NCBI RefSeq assembly: GCF_003182355.1
Contig: NZ_QGTW01000003.1
Location: 385,273 to 441,570 of the forward strand
Direction: 5' to 3'
Length of the DNA stretch: 56,298 bases
Source of the DNA: Cytobacillus oceanisediminis
GTDB lineage: Bacteria; Bacillota; Bacilli; Bacillales; Cytobacillaceae
Made by a program: the position numbers and the translations under genes. Below, piece after piece: positions 34,863 through 42,970 of the stretch. The first letter of the stretch is position 1. Every line of letters begins with the position of its first letter. A model generated the notes under the pieces. The model made no database searches and was not told the DNA's origin. It saw only the letters and a list, made by a program, of their open reading frames with translations.

Positions 34863-36728
34863 TTAATCTATTTTCTTCAATAACTTGTCATCATCATATA
34901 GACGCACTAAAAATTTCTCATCCTCAAAGACGCTTTCATATAAATCCTTTTCTTTAATACTCCCAGTTAAAATCAGTTGCCCGCTATCAATATCATTCGC
35001 TTGCTCAAGAAACCTTTTAAACTTATCTTGATCTAAATCTTTATCCCTAGGTGAATCGAATAAAAGAAAGCCCAGATGGTTGATGTGAATATCCTCTTCA
35101 TCTTTGAGTTTAAATAATGATAAGACGTAAGCCAATCGTGCCGCTACTTTTAAGCTAGCCGAAGAAACGTTTCTCATTTCATTTCCATCCACTAAAGGCA
35201 AAAGGTTTTCATCTAATGACGCTTTTTGCACATCTCCAAAAATATACTGAAGGGTATCTCGGAAGAGACTTTCCCATGTTTCTATTTTATGTATATCCGA
35301 AACCGAGGCACTACCTTCAAGGTTTGTTAATTCTTCTCTCACTTCTGAGATGGTACCATTAACATCCTTTTTCTGTGAACGAATTTCCAATTCGGATTCC
35401 AACGTTTTCAAAAAGTTTCTATACACCTCACCATTTTGAATTAAATATTCAAACCGATCCTTAATCGATTGTATTATTTCCTCTAGAGGGGTTTTCATTT
35501 TCTTCATTTCTTCAAGATACTTTTTCCTCTTTTCATCAATCACCTTAGTATTTTTTTCTTTTTGAGATATTTCCGAAACCAACTCCTGCTCAAGATCCTC
35601 TTTAATCAGTCTTGATTCAACAATGGATTCTTCCAGCAATTTCTTATACTGAAGCGCTTTTTCCTGGTTATAAGGGTCTACTTCCGCATTACAAAGGGGA
35701 CATATCCCTTCTTGATGAGCAGGTTGAAAATCAGATAAACAGATTGGACAGCTGTCAACTGGTATCTGTGTTAAGAACTGGCGGGCTACAATCTTTTTCT
35801 TAAGTGCTTCTAATTCGTTTTCTGCCTGTTTTTTAACATTGTCCACATCCATAATTTCTAATTTAAGGCTGCGAATATGATCATTTATCCTTTCGTTTTG
35901 CTGCTTTAGCGAGACGATGTCCTCATCAAGATTCCATTCATTTATTCCTTTTAGTTTCAATAGATAATTAGTGTGTGATTCAGAAAGTTTACTTTTTTCG
36001 ACTTCAATTATTTCAATTTCTTTTTGTATCTTCTTTATATCTTTAGTTAGATTTTTATGTTCGTTCAGTTCCTGTTCAATCATTTCCTTAATAAAATTAT
36101 GTTTTGAATTTATTTCTTGCCTCTCTTTGATTAACTGTTGTAATTCGAAACGTAATTTCTGAACCTGATTATTTTCCCTGCCTAATAATTCCTCAATCAC
36201 CGCTTTTTTAATTAGTTTTTGATTATTTAAGAAGCTGCTTCCATCTCCACCGATATTCGCCAAGATTTCAGAAGCTGGAGTATTTTGATCTACAAATACA
36301 GCTCTTAACAAAAAATATAATCTAAGAGATGCTTTATTGTTTTTTCCGTAAGATATCGTTGAGGCATTATACCCTTCTTCCTCCAATAAAAAATCAGAAA
36401 ACTCCGCGAGTTCTAGTAACTCGATTTCTTCTTCCAATAATTGATTATGCTCATCAAATGGAGTTATCGTCACTACATCGGATTTTGGTAATGCCCGAAT
36501 AATTCGAAATGAATTACCGCTTTTACATTGAACATCCAATTCAACTTGTTTACATAAGCCGCTTTTAATTTCGTCAATAAAATGATCCACTCTGCTGCCT
36601 AAAGCATAGATAATTAAATTCATTAAAGTGGATTTCCCTGTGTTATTTTCGCCTAAAATGACATTAATCTGATCAAACTCAAGCTCTAACCCTAATTGCC
36701 CCTTAACCTTTATTTTTTGAAGTTGCAT
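34863..36728 (-). CDS. Rad50/SMC-like ABC ATPase, ABC-three-component system
   Basis: A 621-residue SMC-like ATPase. Walker A is GENNTGKST at residues 26-34; a coiled coil fills about 180-320; a four-cysteine zinc knot CPIC..CPLC sits near 328-350 in place of a zinc hook; a second coiled coil follows; the signature-like SSASLKVAARLA and Walker B-like FLLFDSPRDKD lie near 524 and 556. It overlaps the middle-component gene by 26 bases. This architecture and operon order fit the ABC-3C conflict systems defined by Aravind and co-workers. Confidence 0.85.
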   Translation of the reverse strand: MQLQKIKVKGQLGLELEFDQINVILGENNTGKSTLMNLIIYALGSRVDHFIDEIKSGLCKQVELDVQCKSGNSFRIIRALPKSDVVTITPFDEHNQLLEEEIELLELAEFSDFLLEEEGYNASTISYGKNNKASLRLYFLLRAVFVDQNTPASEILANIGGDGSSFLNNQKLIKKAVIEELLGRENNQVQKLRFELQQLIKERQEINSKHNFIKEMIEQELNEHKNLTKDIKKIQKEIEIIEVEKSKLSESHTNYLLKLKGINEWNLDEDIVSLKQQNERINDHIRSLKLEIMDVDNVKKQAENELEALKKKIVARQFLTQIPVDSCPICLSDFQPAHQEGICPLCNAEVDPYNQEKALQYKKLLEESIVESRLIKEDLEQELVSEISQKEKNTKVIDEKRKKYLEEMKKMKTPLEEIIQSIKDRFEYLIQNGEVYRNFLKTLESELEIRSQKKDVNGTISEVREELTNLEGSASVSDIHKIETWESLFRDTLQYIFGDVQKASLDENLLPLVDGNEMRNVSSASLKVAARLAYVLSLFKLKDEEDIHINHLGFLLFDSPRDKDLDQDKFKRFLEQANDIDSGQLILTGSIKEKDLYESVFEDEKFLVRLYDDDKLLKKID

Positions 36729-37056
36729 TTTTTAATTCCTTTCTAAAACCCTCTAACGCCCTTTTTCCTTTTTCATTTATATATATCGTTGTAGTTAACC
36801 CATCCTTATGCGTTTTTAATTCAATTAATGATCGACTCGATAATAAAACAATCGCCTGGTCTAATGTCTTTAATGATTTCACGCTCTTTTGATCGACTAA
36901 ATCATTTATCAATTGCAGCCGATCATATTTTAATCCCATCTTTGTCCTAGTAGATAGCTTCTCTAATAGAAGAATCGAAAGATAAAAGGGGTCATTATGA
37001 ATATCATCAAAAACAAACCAGTCCGTCGTTCTGTTTACAATCATCGTGCTATTCAT
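36703..37056 (-). CDS. ABC-3C middle component-like protein
   Basis: A 117-residue protein, possibly winged-helix, with DIHNDPFYLSILLLEKLS and LQLINDLVDQKSVKSLKTLDQAIVLL and a basic tail. The start at 37056 forms an ATGA overlap with the upstream gene stop; the longer frame is rejected. Middle components of ABC-3C systems are short alpha-helical or winged-helix proteins coded between effector and ATPase, as here. Assignment rests on size and context. Confidence 0.65.
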   Translation of the reverse strand: MNSTMIVNRTTDWFVFDDIHNDPFYLSILLLEKLSTRTKMGLKYDRLQLINDLVDQKSVKSLKTLDQAIVLLSSRSLIELKTHKDGLTTTIYINEKGKRALEGFRKELKNATSKNKG

Positions 37057-37574
37057 GAAACATCTTCCTCTAACTTCCACATAATTGCACAATTTGAAGT
37101 CGCTATATAAAGTAAACCTGTTAAAAATGATTCATCAATGACGACTAAATGCTCATACTTGCTAATAACTTCCGAAAAATCTTCATGAATTTGATCCATG
37201 TTTGTTTTTAGAAGCTCCCCTTCATCCATATGCATTAAATATTTATTTTCAATCATAGCAGTTAGATTCTCGTAAATATCCGCTACTATTTTTCTCCCGC
37301 TGTCTGTTTTGCACATATCTAGTAATATCTTTAATGTTTCCAATTTCCTCTGTGAAGCCTTCCTTCTCAAAAATGGATTTACTTCTCCGTCTTTCAGCTT
37401 CCTTAATAAGGTACTGTTATTTTCATCTCCGTTGATTTCAAAATTCAATTCACTTCTAAGCGGACTTGTTGGCTTCGAGATTTCTTTCTTGATTTCAACA
37501 ATAGTGATTTTATCTCTTCCAACAATATCGCCGCCTACATCATTGTTACTTTGATTCACTCCTTTACTTTTCAT
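37053..37574 (-). CDS. Putative ABC-3C effector-side protein with GGDIVGRDK motif
   Basis: A 173-residue soluble protein. It starts MKSKGVNQSNNDVGGDIVGRDK; the NQS...GGDIVGRDK motif is common at the head of conflict-system proteins. The remainder is helical, including a central MCKTDSGRKIVADIYENLTAM and a hydrophobic C-terminal stretch (FLTGLLYIATSNCAI). The start at 37574 overlaps the stop of the small membrane gene by 11 bases; the frame is open to 37616 but that part repeats antisense coding of the neighbour. Function unknown. Confidence 0.6.
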   Translation of the reverse strand: MKSKGVNQSNNDVGGDIVGRDKITIVEIKKEISKPTSPLRSELNFEINGDENNSTLLRKLKDGEVNPFLRRKASQRKLETLKILLDMCKTDSGRKIVADIYENLTAMIENKYLMHMDEGELLKTNMDQIHEDFSEVISKYEHLVVIDESFLTGLLYIATSNCAIMWKLEEDVS

Positions 37575-37622
37575 TCTTATCCCTACCGACAATATCGCCG
37601 CCAACAATATTACCACTTTGAT
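37511..37622. repeat. Two direct copies of a 46-base motif coding NQS...GGDIVGRDK
   Basis: 37511-37557 and 37576-37622 share AATCAAAGT, GGCGGCGATATTGT and AGAGATAA-like blocks with a period of 65-66 bases. The two copies are read in different genes and different frames, yet both code the same peptide motif. Confidence 0.8.
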
Positions 37623-37725
37623 TTTGGTTCACTTTCATTCTATTTTTTTGGATATTTCCACCGAAGAAAGCCCCGACAACAAATGTTAAAACATATCCGA
37701 CTACATCCGCTAATGTAAATCCCAT
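37564..37725 (-). CDS. Small single-pass membrane protein ending in GGDIVGRDK motif
   Basis: A 53-residue protein: MGFTLADVVGYVLTFVVGAFFGG membrane helix, short basic linker, then NQNQSGNIVGGDIVGRDKNEK at the C-terminus. ATG at 37725 with AAAGGGAG 7 bases upstream. First gene of the ABC-3C operon, overlapping the next by 11 bases. It could anchor the complex to the membrane through the shared motif. Confidence 0.65.
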   Translation of the reverse strand: MGFTLADVVGYVLTFVVGAFFGGNIQKNRMKVNQNQSGNIVGGDIVGRDKNEK

Positions 37726-37849
37726 ATTTTTTCTCCCTTTCTGGCTATATTTTTTCCTCAATTATACCATTTTTTCCTTATATTAAAATATGACTCTATT
37801 AAGAGCTGTATTTTCAAAATGATTTAAAGGCGACATAATCTGCTATATA

Positions 37850-37883
37850 AAAAAGAAGGATACGATTATACATCACATCCTTC
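37850..37883 (-). terminator. Terminator of the tnsC-tnsB-tniQ operon
   Basis: On the minus strand GAAGGAT and ATCCTTC pair across a 15-base loop, followed by TTTTTT, 16 bases after the tniQ stop. Confidence 0.75.
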
Positions 37884-37898
37884 CCAAAAGGCATTTCT

Positions 37899-39731
37899 CT
37901 ACTTCATAGTTCTGGCAACCAACTTATACAAGTATTCATCGAGATATCGATCAGCTGCCATTGCCTCCATTTTCTTCTCCGCAATCAAATAATCCTTTAC
38001 CTGCACTTTGCTTACAAAGAGCATTTGATCCCCATTTGGGTGTGTCTCTTCAAATGAAACAGCAAATCTGCCACTTGCTATTAGTTCCTTTACTATCTTT
38101 ACATCACAATGAAGAACGATAGCAGCCTCTCTTAACAAAAATCCTTTCTGCATCAATCTTTCTTCCAATATTTGTTTCAAGATACCCAGGAAATCTTCCT
38201 TATGGATCATCAAATCCTTCAAATTTTCTCCGCCTGGTTTGATTGCCGCTTTACATGTGCCATTAAAAACAAACAACATCAAGTCTGAAAGGTTAAGGTC
38301 AGTGTGACGGAAACGGAAATATGCATTCTTTAAAGAAATCCAATCGTCTTCATTTTCTAGAGGTACACAGCATTTTTTCACTTTCCTTAAAAAGGACTCG
38401 ATATCTTTCTTTTTGAAGAGCCAATTCGGATACCCATCCACAAGAGGCCCATGAAGAGCATGTATGATATCCTTTTCGACAAACAGCTTTCCTGCATGAA
38501 AGGTGAGCCCAGTCATTTTACAGACTGATTGGAGAGATATTGTCTCTTCCCTCAATTTCTTATACCTATCGATACTCGAAACCTCTATTAGTTTAATAGA
38601 TTTTCCGTCTACAATGGTTTCATGCTGCACCAAAAGACCGTACTTAATAAGATTTGTCATCGTTTCATGTGAAGACTTTAACATTTTTGTCGCTTCAGAT
38701 TTTGTAACATACTTTTTTTTAACTTTTTTCGGTTTTACTTTTACTCTTTGATTGATATGTTCTGTCTTGAGGTTAATGAGATAATCAGTGTAAGCATCAT
38801 GATAGACACCACCAAACTTGGAATCTATTATCCTCTTGAAAACATCCCACTTATGAGTCCAGGGCTGCATCTTTTTAAAGTCATCCATCAGCTTTATGAG
38901 GCTAACTAGGTAATGGTCTGGTGATACAACAAGTCGGTGTGCTGCTGTTGATATCACGGTCATCATTTTAATGTCTCTAGGAAGTGTATTTCGAAGTGAA
39001 AAGTTGACTTTTTTCACCATAATACTATCTACATCAAAAAGATCTTCCTCGCCATTAAGGTTATCGATTAAGTCCGCGAAATGAAGCAGATAAAAGAAAT
39101 AGTCAACCTCCGTTAATTCCCCTACCCCTTTAAGATTCAACGTTGTATCTGGTTCCATTAATAATTGGAATATCACTTTTTGAATCTCTAGTACCTCCTG
39201 GTCTGGCCTGTCTACTGCGGAAGTACTCGTATAAATTTCTCCACAAGTGCATTTATCCCTCATGATTCGAGAAGCTCTTATTTTTTTCTGGCATTTTGGA
39301 CACCTGTCAATAAGGTACCTTTCATGTTTCACACATGTGGTGATCAAAGATATATCCCAATAGATTCGATAATAAAAACTTTCTTTCAAACATTCTGGGC
39401 AGTATTTTACGTGGTATTGATTGTACACCCGCCGATAATCAAATTCTTCCACTTTCCCACCAAAAAAGGATACATTAAAGTGATTTAATAAAAGGCTCCT
39501 TGTATTTACACTCATCCTGTTAAGTAAATCAAGAACCACACGCTCCCATTTGTCGCCGTTTAAGTAATTGCAATTAGCTGAATAGAGGGTCGTACCTATT
39601 TCTTTTAGCATAGAGCCAATATGCTCATAGTGGTTGGCAAGAGCGATGCGGTAAAGAAAAGAATATAAGCTTTCATCCTTTTTTGGCTTGATAATATTTA
39701 ATGGTCTTTTAAACACGTTATTGTCCTCCAA
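37899..39731 (-). CDS. tniQ: TniQ/TnsD-family target-selection protein (first copy)
   Basis: A 610-residue TniQ-family protein. The N-terminal TniQ domain starts RPLNIIKPKKDESLYSFLYRIALANHYEH and includes a zinc-binding region of the form CPEC...CVKHERYLIDRCPKC...CTCG (about residues 110-170). The long C-terminal part has helix-turn-helix-like segments, as in TnsD proteins that bind a fixed attachment site. It lies 53 bases after tnsB. It is a good candidate for the protein that recognises comGA. Confidence 0.9.
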   Translation of the reverse strand: MEDNNVFKRPLNIIKPKKDESLYSFLYRIALANHYEHIGSMLKEIGTTLYSANCNYLNGDKWERVVLDLLNRMSVNTRSLLLNHFNVSFFGGKVEEFDYRRVYNQYHVKYCPECLKESFYYRIYWDISLITTCVKHERYLIDRCPKCQKKIRASRIMRDKCTCGEIYTSTSAVDRPDQEVLEIQKVIFQLLMEPDTTLNLKGVGELTEVDYFFYLLHFADLIDNLNGEEDLFDVDSIMVKKVNFSLRNTLPRDIKMMTVISTAAHRLVVSPDHYLVSLIKLMDDFKKMQPWTHKWDVFKRIIDSKFGGVYHDAYTDYLINLKTEHINQRVKVKPKKVKKKYVTKSEATKMLKSSHETMTNLIKYGLLVQHETIVDGKSIKLIEVSSIDRYKKLREETISLQSVCKMTGLTFHAGKLFVEKDIIHALHGPLVDGYPNWLFKKKDIESFLRKVKKCCVPLENEDDWISLKNAYFRFRHTDLNLSDLMLFVFNGTCKAAIKPGGENLKDLMIHKEDFLGILKQILEERLMQKGFLLREAAIVLHCDVKIVKELIASGRFAVSFEETHPNGDQMLFVSKVQVKDYLIAEKKMEAMAADRYLDEYLYKLVARTMK

Positions 39732-39784
39732 AAAAAGAAGACTCCCCTCTATATCAAAGGTTTGTCTTCATGAATTTTTCAATT

Positions 39785-41857
39785 TTAGGAAATGAATCCC
39801 CACTTAGATAAATCAATATCATCGAAATCCTCAATGGCTTGTTCTTTTGCGGATTTTGCCTTATGATGATTTGGCTTCACTTTCACTAAATCTTCACTTG
39901 AGGTTTGATTATGAGATTCATTTGCTTTCACAATCGTGACTGTCTCTTCGCTAACCTTCTTCTCTTTGTGGGCTGCTGGTTCCTGCCATTCTTCATTGGA
40001 CCCGACACCGCTTATCCGTGCAGCCTGCTGTTGACTTTTTAAGGTCTTGTGTTTTTCTTCTTGCACCATTCTCAGCAATTCTGCTTTGGCAGCAGCCAGT
40101 TGATGCATATCGACTTTCTTTTGGTCAGCATTAAGTTTTTTGATAACCGCACGATGAGAATATTCGTTCAGCCCTTCAGTGTATTCCTGATCTGTACAAG
40201 GTACTTCAATATAATTTCTGTTCATTTCATCATATACATAGATTTTCGATAGATCAGTAGGGTCAAATTTATACTTCACCTGATTCGGTAAACCTTGTTT
40301 GCGTAATTCACGCTGCAACTTCATTAAATCCTTTGATTGGTAAAACAGATACCGATCCCGAATGCCTGTCCTTTGGATAGTACCTGATCCCAATTTCATT
40401 AAAATGATACTCCAGTTAAGTTTTGTAGAAGGCACTAATGGATCTGGCACCCTTTCAAATGCTGTACTCCAGATTTCGGCAGGAATCCCTTTTACCCCTT
40501 TATGGTATTCTTTAGTATAAATATCCACTACCCATTTATGGAAGATATGAAGAAATTTATTAAAACCGATTATGGCATTCTTTTTTGGATTGTAATCCCG
40601 CTTTTCGATTACGTTAGAAAAGGTTGTACCTGGTATTTCATGGATCAATGATTGGTTGATAGTACGAAAATAACGCTCCACCGCTCCTTTATACCAGGGT
40701 ACTTTAACTGGGCAATGATACAATTCAATATCCAGTTCTATGCATACATCCTTTAAATGTTTGCTCCGAAATTCTTTTCCGTTATCCACGACTAACAATT
40801 CTGGTAACCCATAGGCTAACCATTCATTCTCTATATCTGGATATTTATCCTTCATATAAAATTTCGTTGAAAAGGCATGGTTCAGAGCATGCATTACTGA
40901 TGTATAAGATGGCGGTTCAAACCCGATATAAAATCCCAACGGATAACCAGTAAAAACATCCAGTACAGAGGTTAACCAAGGTCGACCAATTGGCAAACGG
41001 TTTTTATCATCGACAACAAATAGGTCTAGCCGAGTATGATCAACCTCCACTCGCTGAAGCGGATACCTTGGTTTTTCGTTCCTCTGAACCTGCCCATATT
41101 TAGATCTGGCATATTGGGTACCTTTTCGCGCTTTTGCTACCTCAAACGCTTCTCTGTGATAAATTCTCCTGCGAACGGTAGAAAGCGATGGATGCTTGAG
41201 CAGTTCTACCCCGCGCCTTGCTCTTTCCTTATTAACCTCATCAATTTTAAAGAAGACAATTGTATGAATTGATTTTTGTAAGGTTTTCTCTCTCGTTAAA
41301 TAAAGCTCGTCTATCACCTGGTCAATAATCAATTCCACTTCTTTATGAAGTTTCATTTCTTTGGAACCGCATTTATGTGCACTAGACACGAGAGAGTGAA
41401 TAGAGCCATCACTATCTTTATAAGCTTTTAACCACCTGTAAATCGAAGCCCTAGAAACGGATATCCCTTCCTTTGCCAATTCCTTTTCTCGCTGATCTAC
41501 ATATTTGCTTAATGACTTTACATTCAGTCCTATCAAAGGATCAATAACCTCTTTACGGAAAAGGGCTTCCTCCTTCACCTTTTCTGGCAACATGTGGAAA
41601 TCATCAAAGTCGGCAGAGATGATTGTTTCTTCTGACGGTTTCTTCCCCTTCTTGCTAGTGTTTTTTCCCTTCACACTAAATTGGAGTTGACCCATTTCCA
41701 GCTTTATTAATAAATCCCTTCTAGTAAATTTCTCTTTAACTCCTTCAAAACTAAGATCCTCCGCCTCAAAGGAATCCTTATCAATTTTTCTTGTTACCTC
41801 ATATGACCGCCCATTTAACAGAAAGCGCGTACCGCGGCCAATAGATATCTTATACAT
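39785..41857 (-). CDS. tnsB: TnsB-type DDE transposase (Mu/Tn7/Tn5053 family)
   Basis: A 690-residue transposase. An N-terminal region with helix-turn-helix segments (SVSRASIYRWLKAY, HPSLSTVRRRIY) precedes an RNase H-fold core. The catalytic triad is complete: Asp273 in VEVDHTRLD, Asp358 in VVDNGKEF and Glu394 in GAVERYF, 35 residues after the second Asp. A C-terminal beta-barrel and a charged tail ending DLSKWGFIS follow; such tails contact TnsC. ATG at 41857 with AAGGAG upstream is preferred to GTG at 41866. Confidence 0.94.
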   Translation of the reverse strand: MYKISIGRGTRFLLNGRSYEVTRKIDKDSFEAEDLSFEGVKEKFTRRDLLIKLEMGQLQFSVKGKNTSKKGKKPSEETIISADFDDFHMLPEKVKEEALFRKEVIDPLIGLNVKSLSKYVDQREKELAKEGISVSRASIYRWLKAYKDSDGSIHSLVSSAHKCGSKEMKLHKEVELIIDQVIDELYLTREKTLQKSIHTIVFFKIDEVNKERARRGVELLKHPSLSTVRRRIYHREAFEVAKARKGTQYARSKYGQVQRNEKPRYPLQRVEVDHTRLDLFVVDDKNRLPIGRPWLTSVLDVFTGYPLGFYIGFEPPSYTSVMHALNHAFSTKFYMKDKYPDIENEWLAYGLPELLVVDNGKEFRSKHLKDVCIELDIELYHCPVKVPWYKGAVERYFRTINQSLIHEIPGTTFSNVIEKRDYNPKKNAIIGFNKFLHIFHKWVVDIYTKEYHKGVKGIPAEIWSTAFERVPDPLVPSTKLNWSIILMKLGSGTIQRTGIRDRYLFYQSKDLMKLQRELRKQGLPNQVKYKFDPTDLSKIYVYDEMNRNYIEVPCTDQEYTEGLNEYSHRAVIKKLNADQKKVDMHQLAAAKAELLRMVQEEKHKTLKSQQQAARISGVGSNEEWQEPAAHKEKKVSEETVTIVKANESHNQTSSEDLVKVKPNHHKAKSAKEQAIEDFDDIDLSKWGFIS

Positions 41858-41920
41858 GCTGCTCACTCTCCTTAGGCATTCTAATGATGCAAATCTAAAC
41901 AGAAGGTAACCCGCAATAGA

Positions 41921-42871
41921 CTATTTTTTTCTTTTAACATCCTGATGAGGGTAAATGAATTTTTCTTCTACAAAAGGATTTTCTTTCTTTCCTTTTAAAA
42001 TAGCGGAATGTAAGAGATATGCATCAGAAAGGTCTTTTAATTCAATTTTTTCACGATTTTCGTTAACAGCTATTAACGCAGCTTCACGAATAATTTTCAT
42101 AATGGAATTCATTAAGCCATTTGTTGCATACATCATTCGATCAGCGATATTTTCATGTCTTAAACCTGAAAATTCGTTAAATGGAAGCATTTGATCAATA
42201 TGATTAAGTAACATTCGAAATTCTTCTACCTTTTTCGGATTATCATAACTAAAAGGTGAAATCGGGTGCCGCATGGAGAAGCGTCGTTTCAACTGAACGT
42301 TCTCATTTATTACTAATTCTGATTCTTCCAATCCAAACAAAACCACAGGGACATTCGTTCGGTTAACAAGTGATTTGAAGCATTCTGCTACATCATTGTT
42401 TACTTTCTTATTAACTGAACTTACAAAATGCTGAAATTCATCTAACATGATAAGCTCTACGCGACAATCTTTAATTAAATTTACGAGACGGTGATTTTTA
42501 TTCCCAATTGTCCCTCTTGTAGGATAAGGGTCTCCAAGCATTTCCAGCATCATTTCAAGAAACGTATTGATTCGTGTAGGACTAGGAATTTCACCCCAGA
42601 GAATAACTTTTTTCGTTCTCGTGGAATCATAAATAAGCTTGTCATACATTTGTGCATAGATGTTAAATAAGGTTGATTTCCCTGAACCCGATGGACCTGT
42701 CACTAACATACACTGCGGATCAGGAGAACTTTCTAAAGACAAATGGCATTTACGTATTCTATCCAATCCTTGTTGAAATCTCGGGTGAACAATCTTGATG
42801 TTTTTTATCTTTGCCATTTTTTCGTCAATGGAAAGTTCCTGTATTACATTTTTGTCAATCATTTCATTCAT
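41921..42871 (-). CDS. tnsC: TnsC/TniB-type AAA+ ATPase (first copy)
   Basis: A 316-residue AAA+ regulator that links the transposase to TniQ and gives target immunity. Walker A is GPSGSGKST (59-67), Walker B IMLDEFQHF (Asp144-Glu145), and sensor-like NVPVVLFGLEES follows. There is no own ribosome site: the ATG overlaps the stop of a 13-codon frame (ATGA), so translation is probably coupled. It is upstream of tnsB, the reverse of the usual B-C order. Confidence 0.92.
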   Translation of the reverse strand: MNEMIDKNVIQELSIDEKMAKIKNIKIVHPRFQQGLDRIRKCHLSLESSPDPQCMLVTGPSGSGKSTLFNIYAQMYDKLIYDSTRTKKVILWGEIPSPTRINTFLEMMLEMLGDPYPTRGTIGNKNHRLVNLIKDCRVELIMLDEFQHFVSSVNKKVNNDVAECFKSLVNRTNVPVVLFGLEESELVINENVQLKRRFSMRHPISPFSYDNPKKVEEFRMLLNHIDQMLPFNEFSGLRHENIADRMMYATNGLMNSIMKIIREAALIAVNENREKIELKDLSDAYLLHSAILKGKKENPFVEEKFIYPHQDVKRKK

Positions 42872-42909
42872 ATAGGAGAGATAGGCTGTACTTCAAATGG
42901 TAAGCCCAT
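42868..42909 (-). CDS. 13-codon frame coupled to tnsC
   Basis: MGLPFEVQPISPI, ending in TGA that overlaps the tnsC ATG. AAAGGATGG lies upstream at a slightly long distance. It may be a leader peptide, or the surviving tail of an ancestral tnsB that once preceded tnsC; the reading frame is closed by a TGA three codons upstream of its ATG. Confidence 0.3.
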   Translation of the reverse strand: MGLPFEVQPISPI

Positions 42910-42970
42910 CTCTTTTCACACCATCCTTTATAATATTTCTAAGGAGCAGGGAAAGCAGAATAACCTTCCC

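Noticed and set aside
37574..37616. Longer start of the motif-bearing ABC-3C gene giving it a membrane helix
   Set aside because: The extra residues come from out-of-frame reading of the repeat in the upstream gene; the ATG at 37574 is in the usual coupled position.
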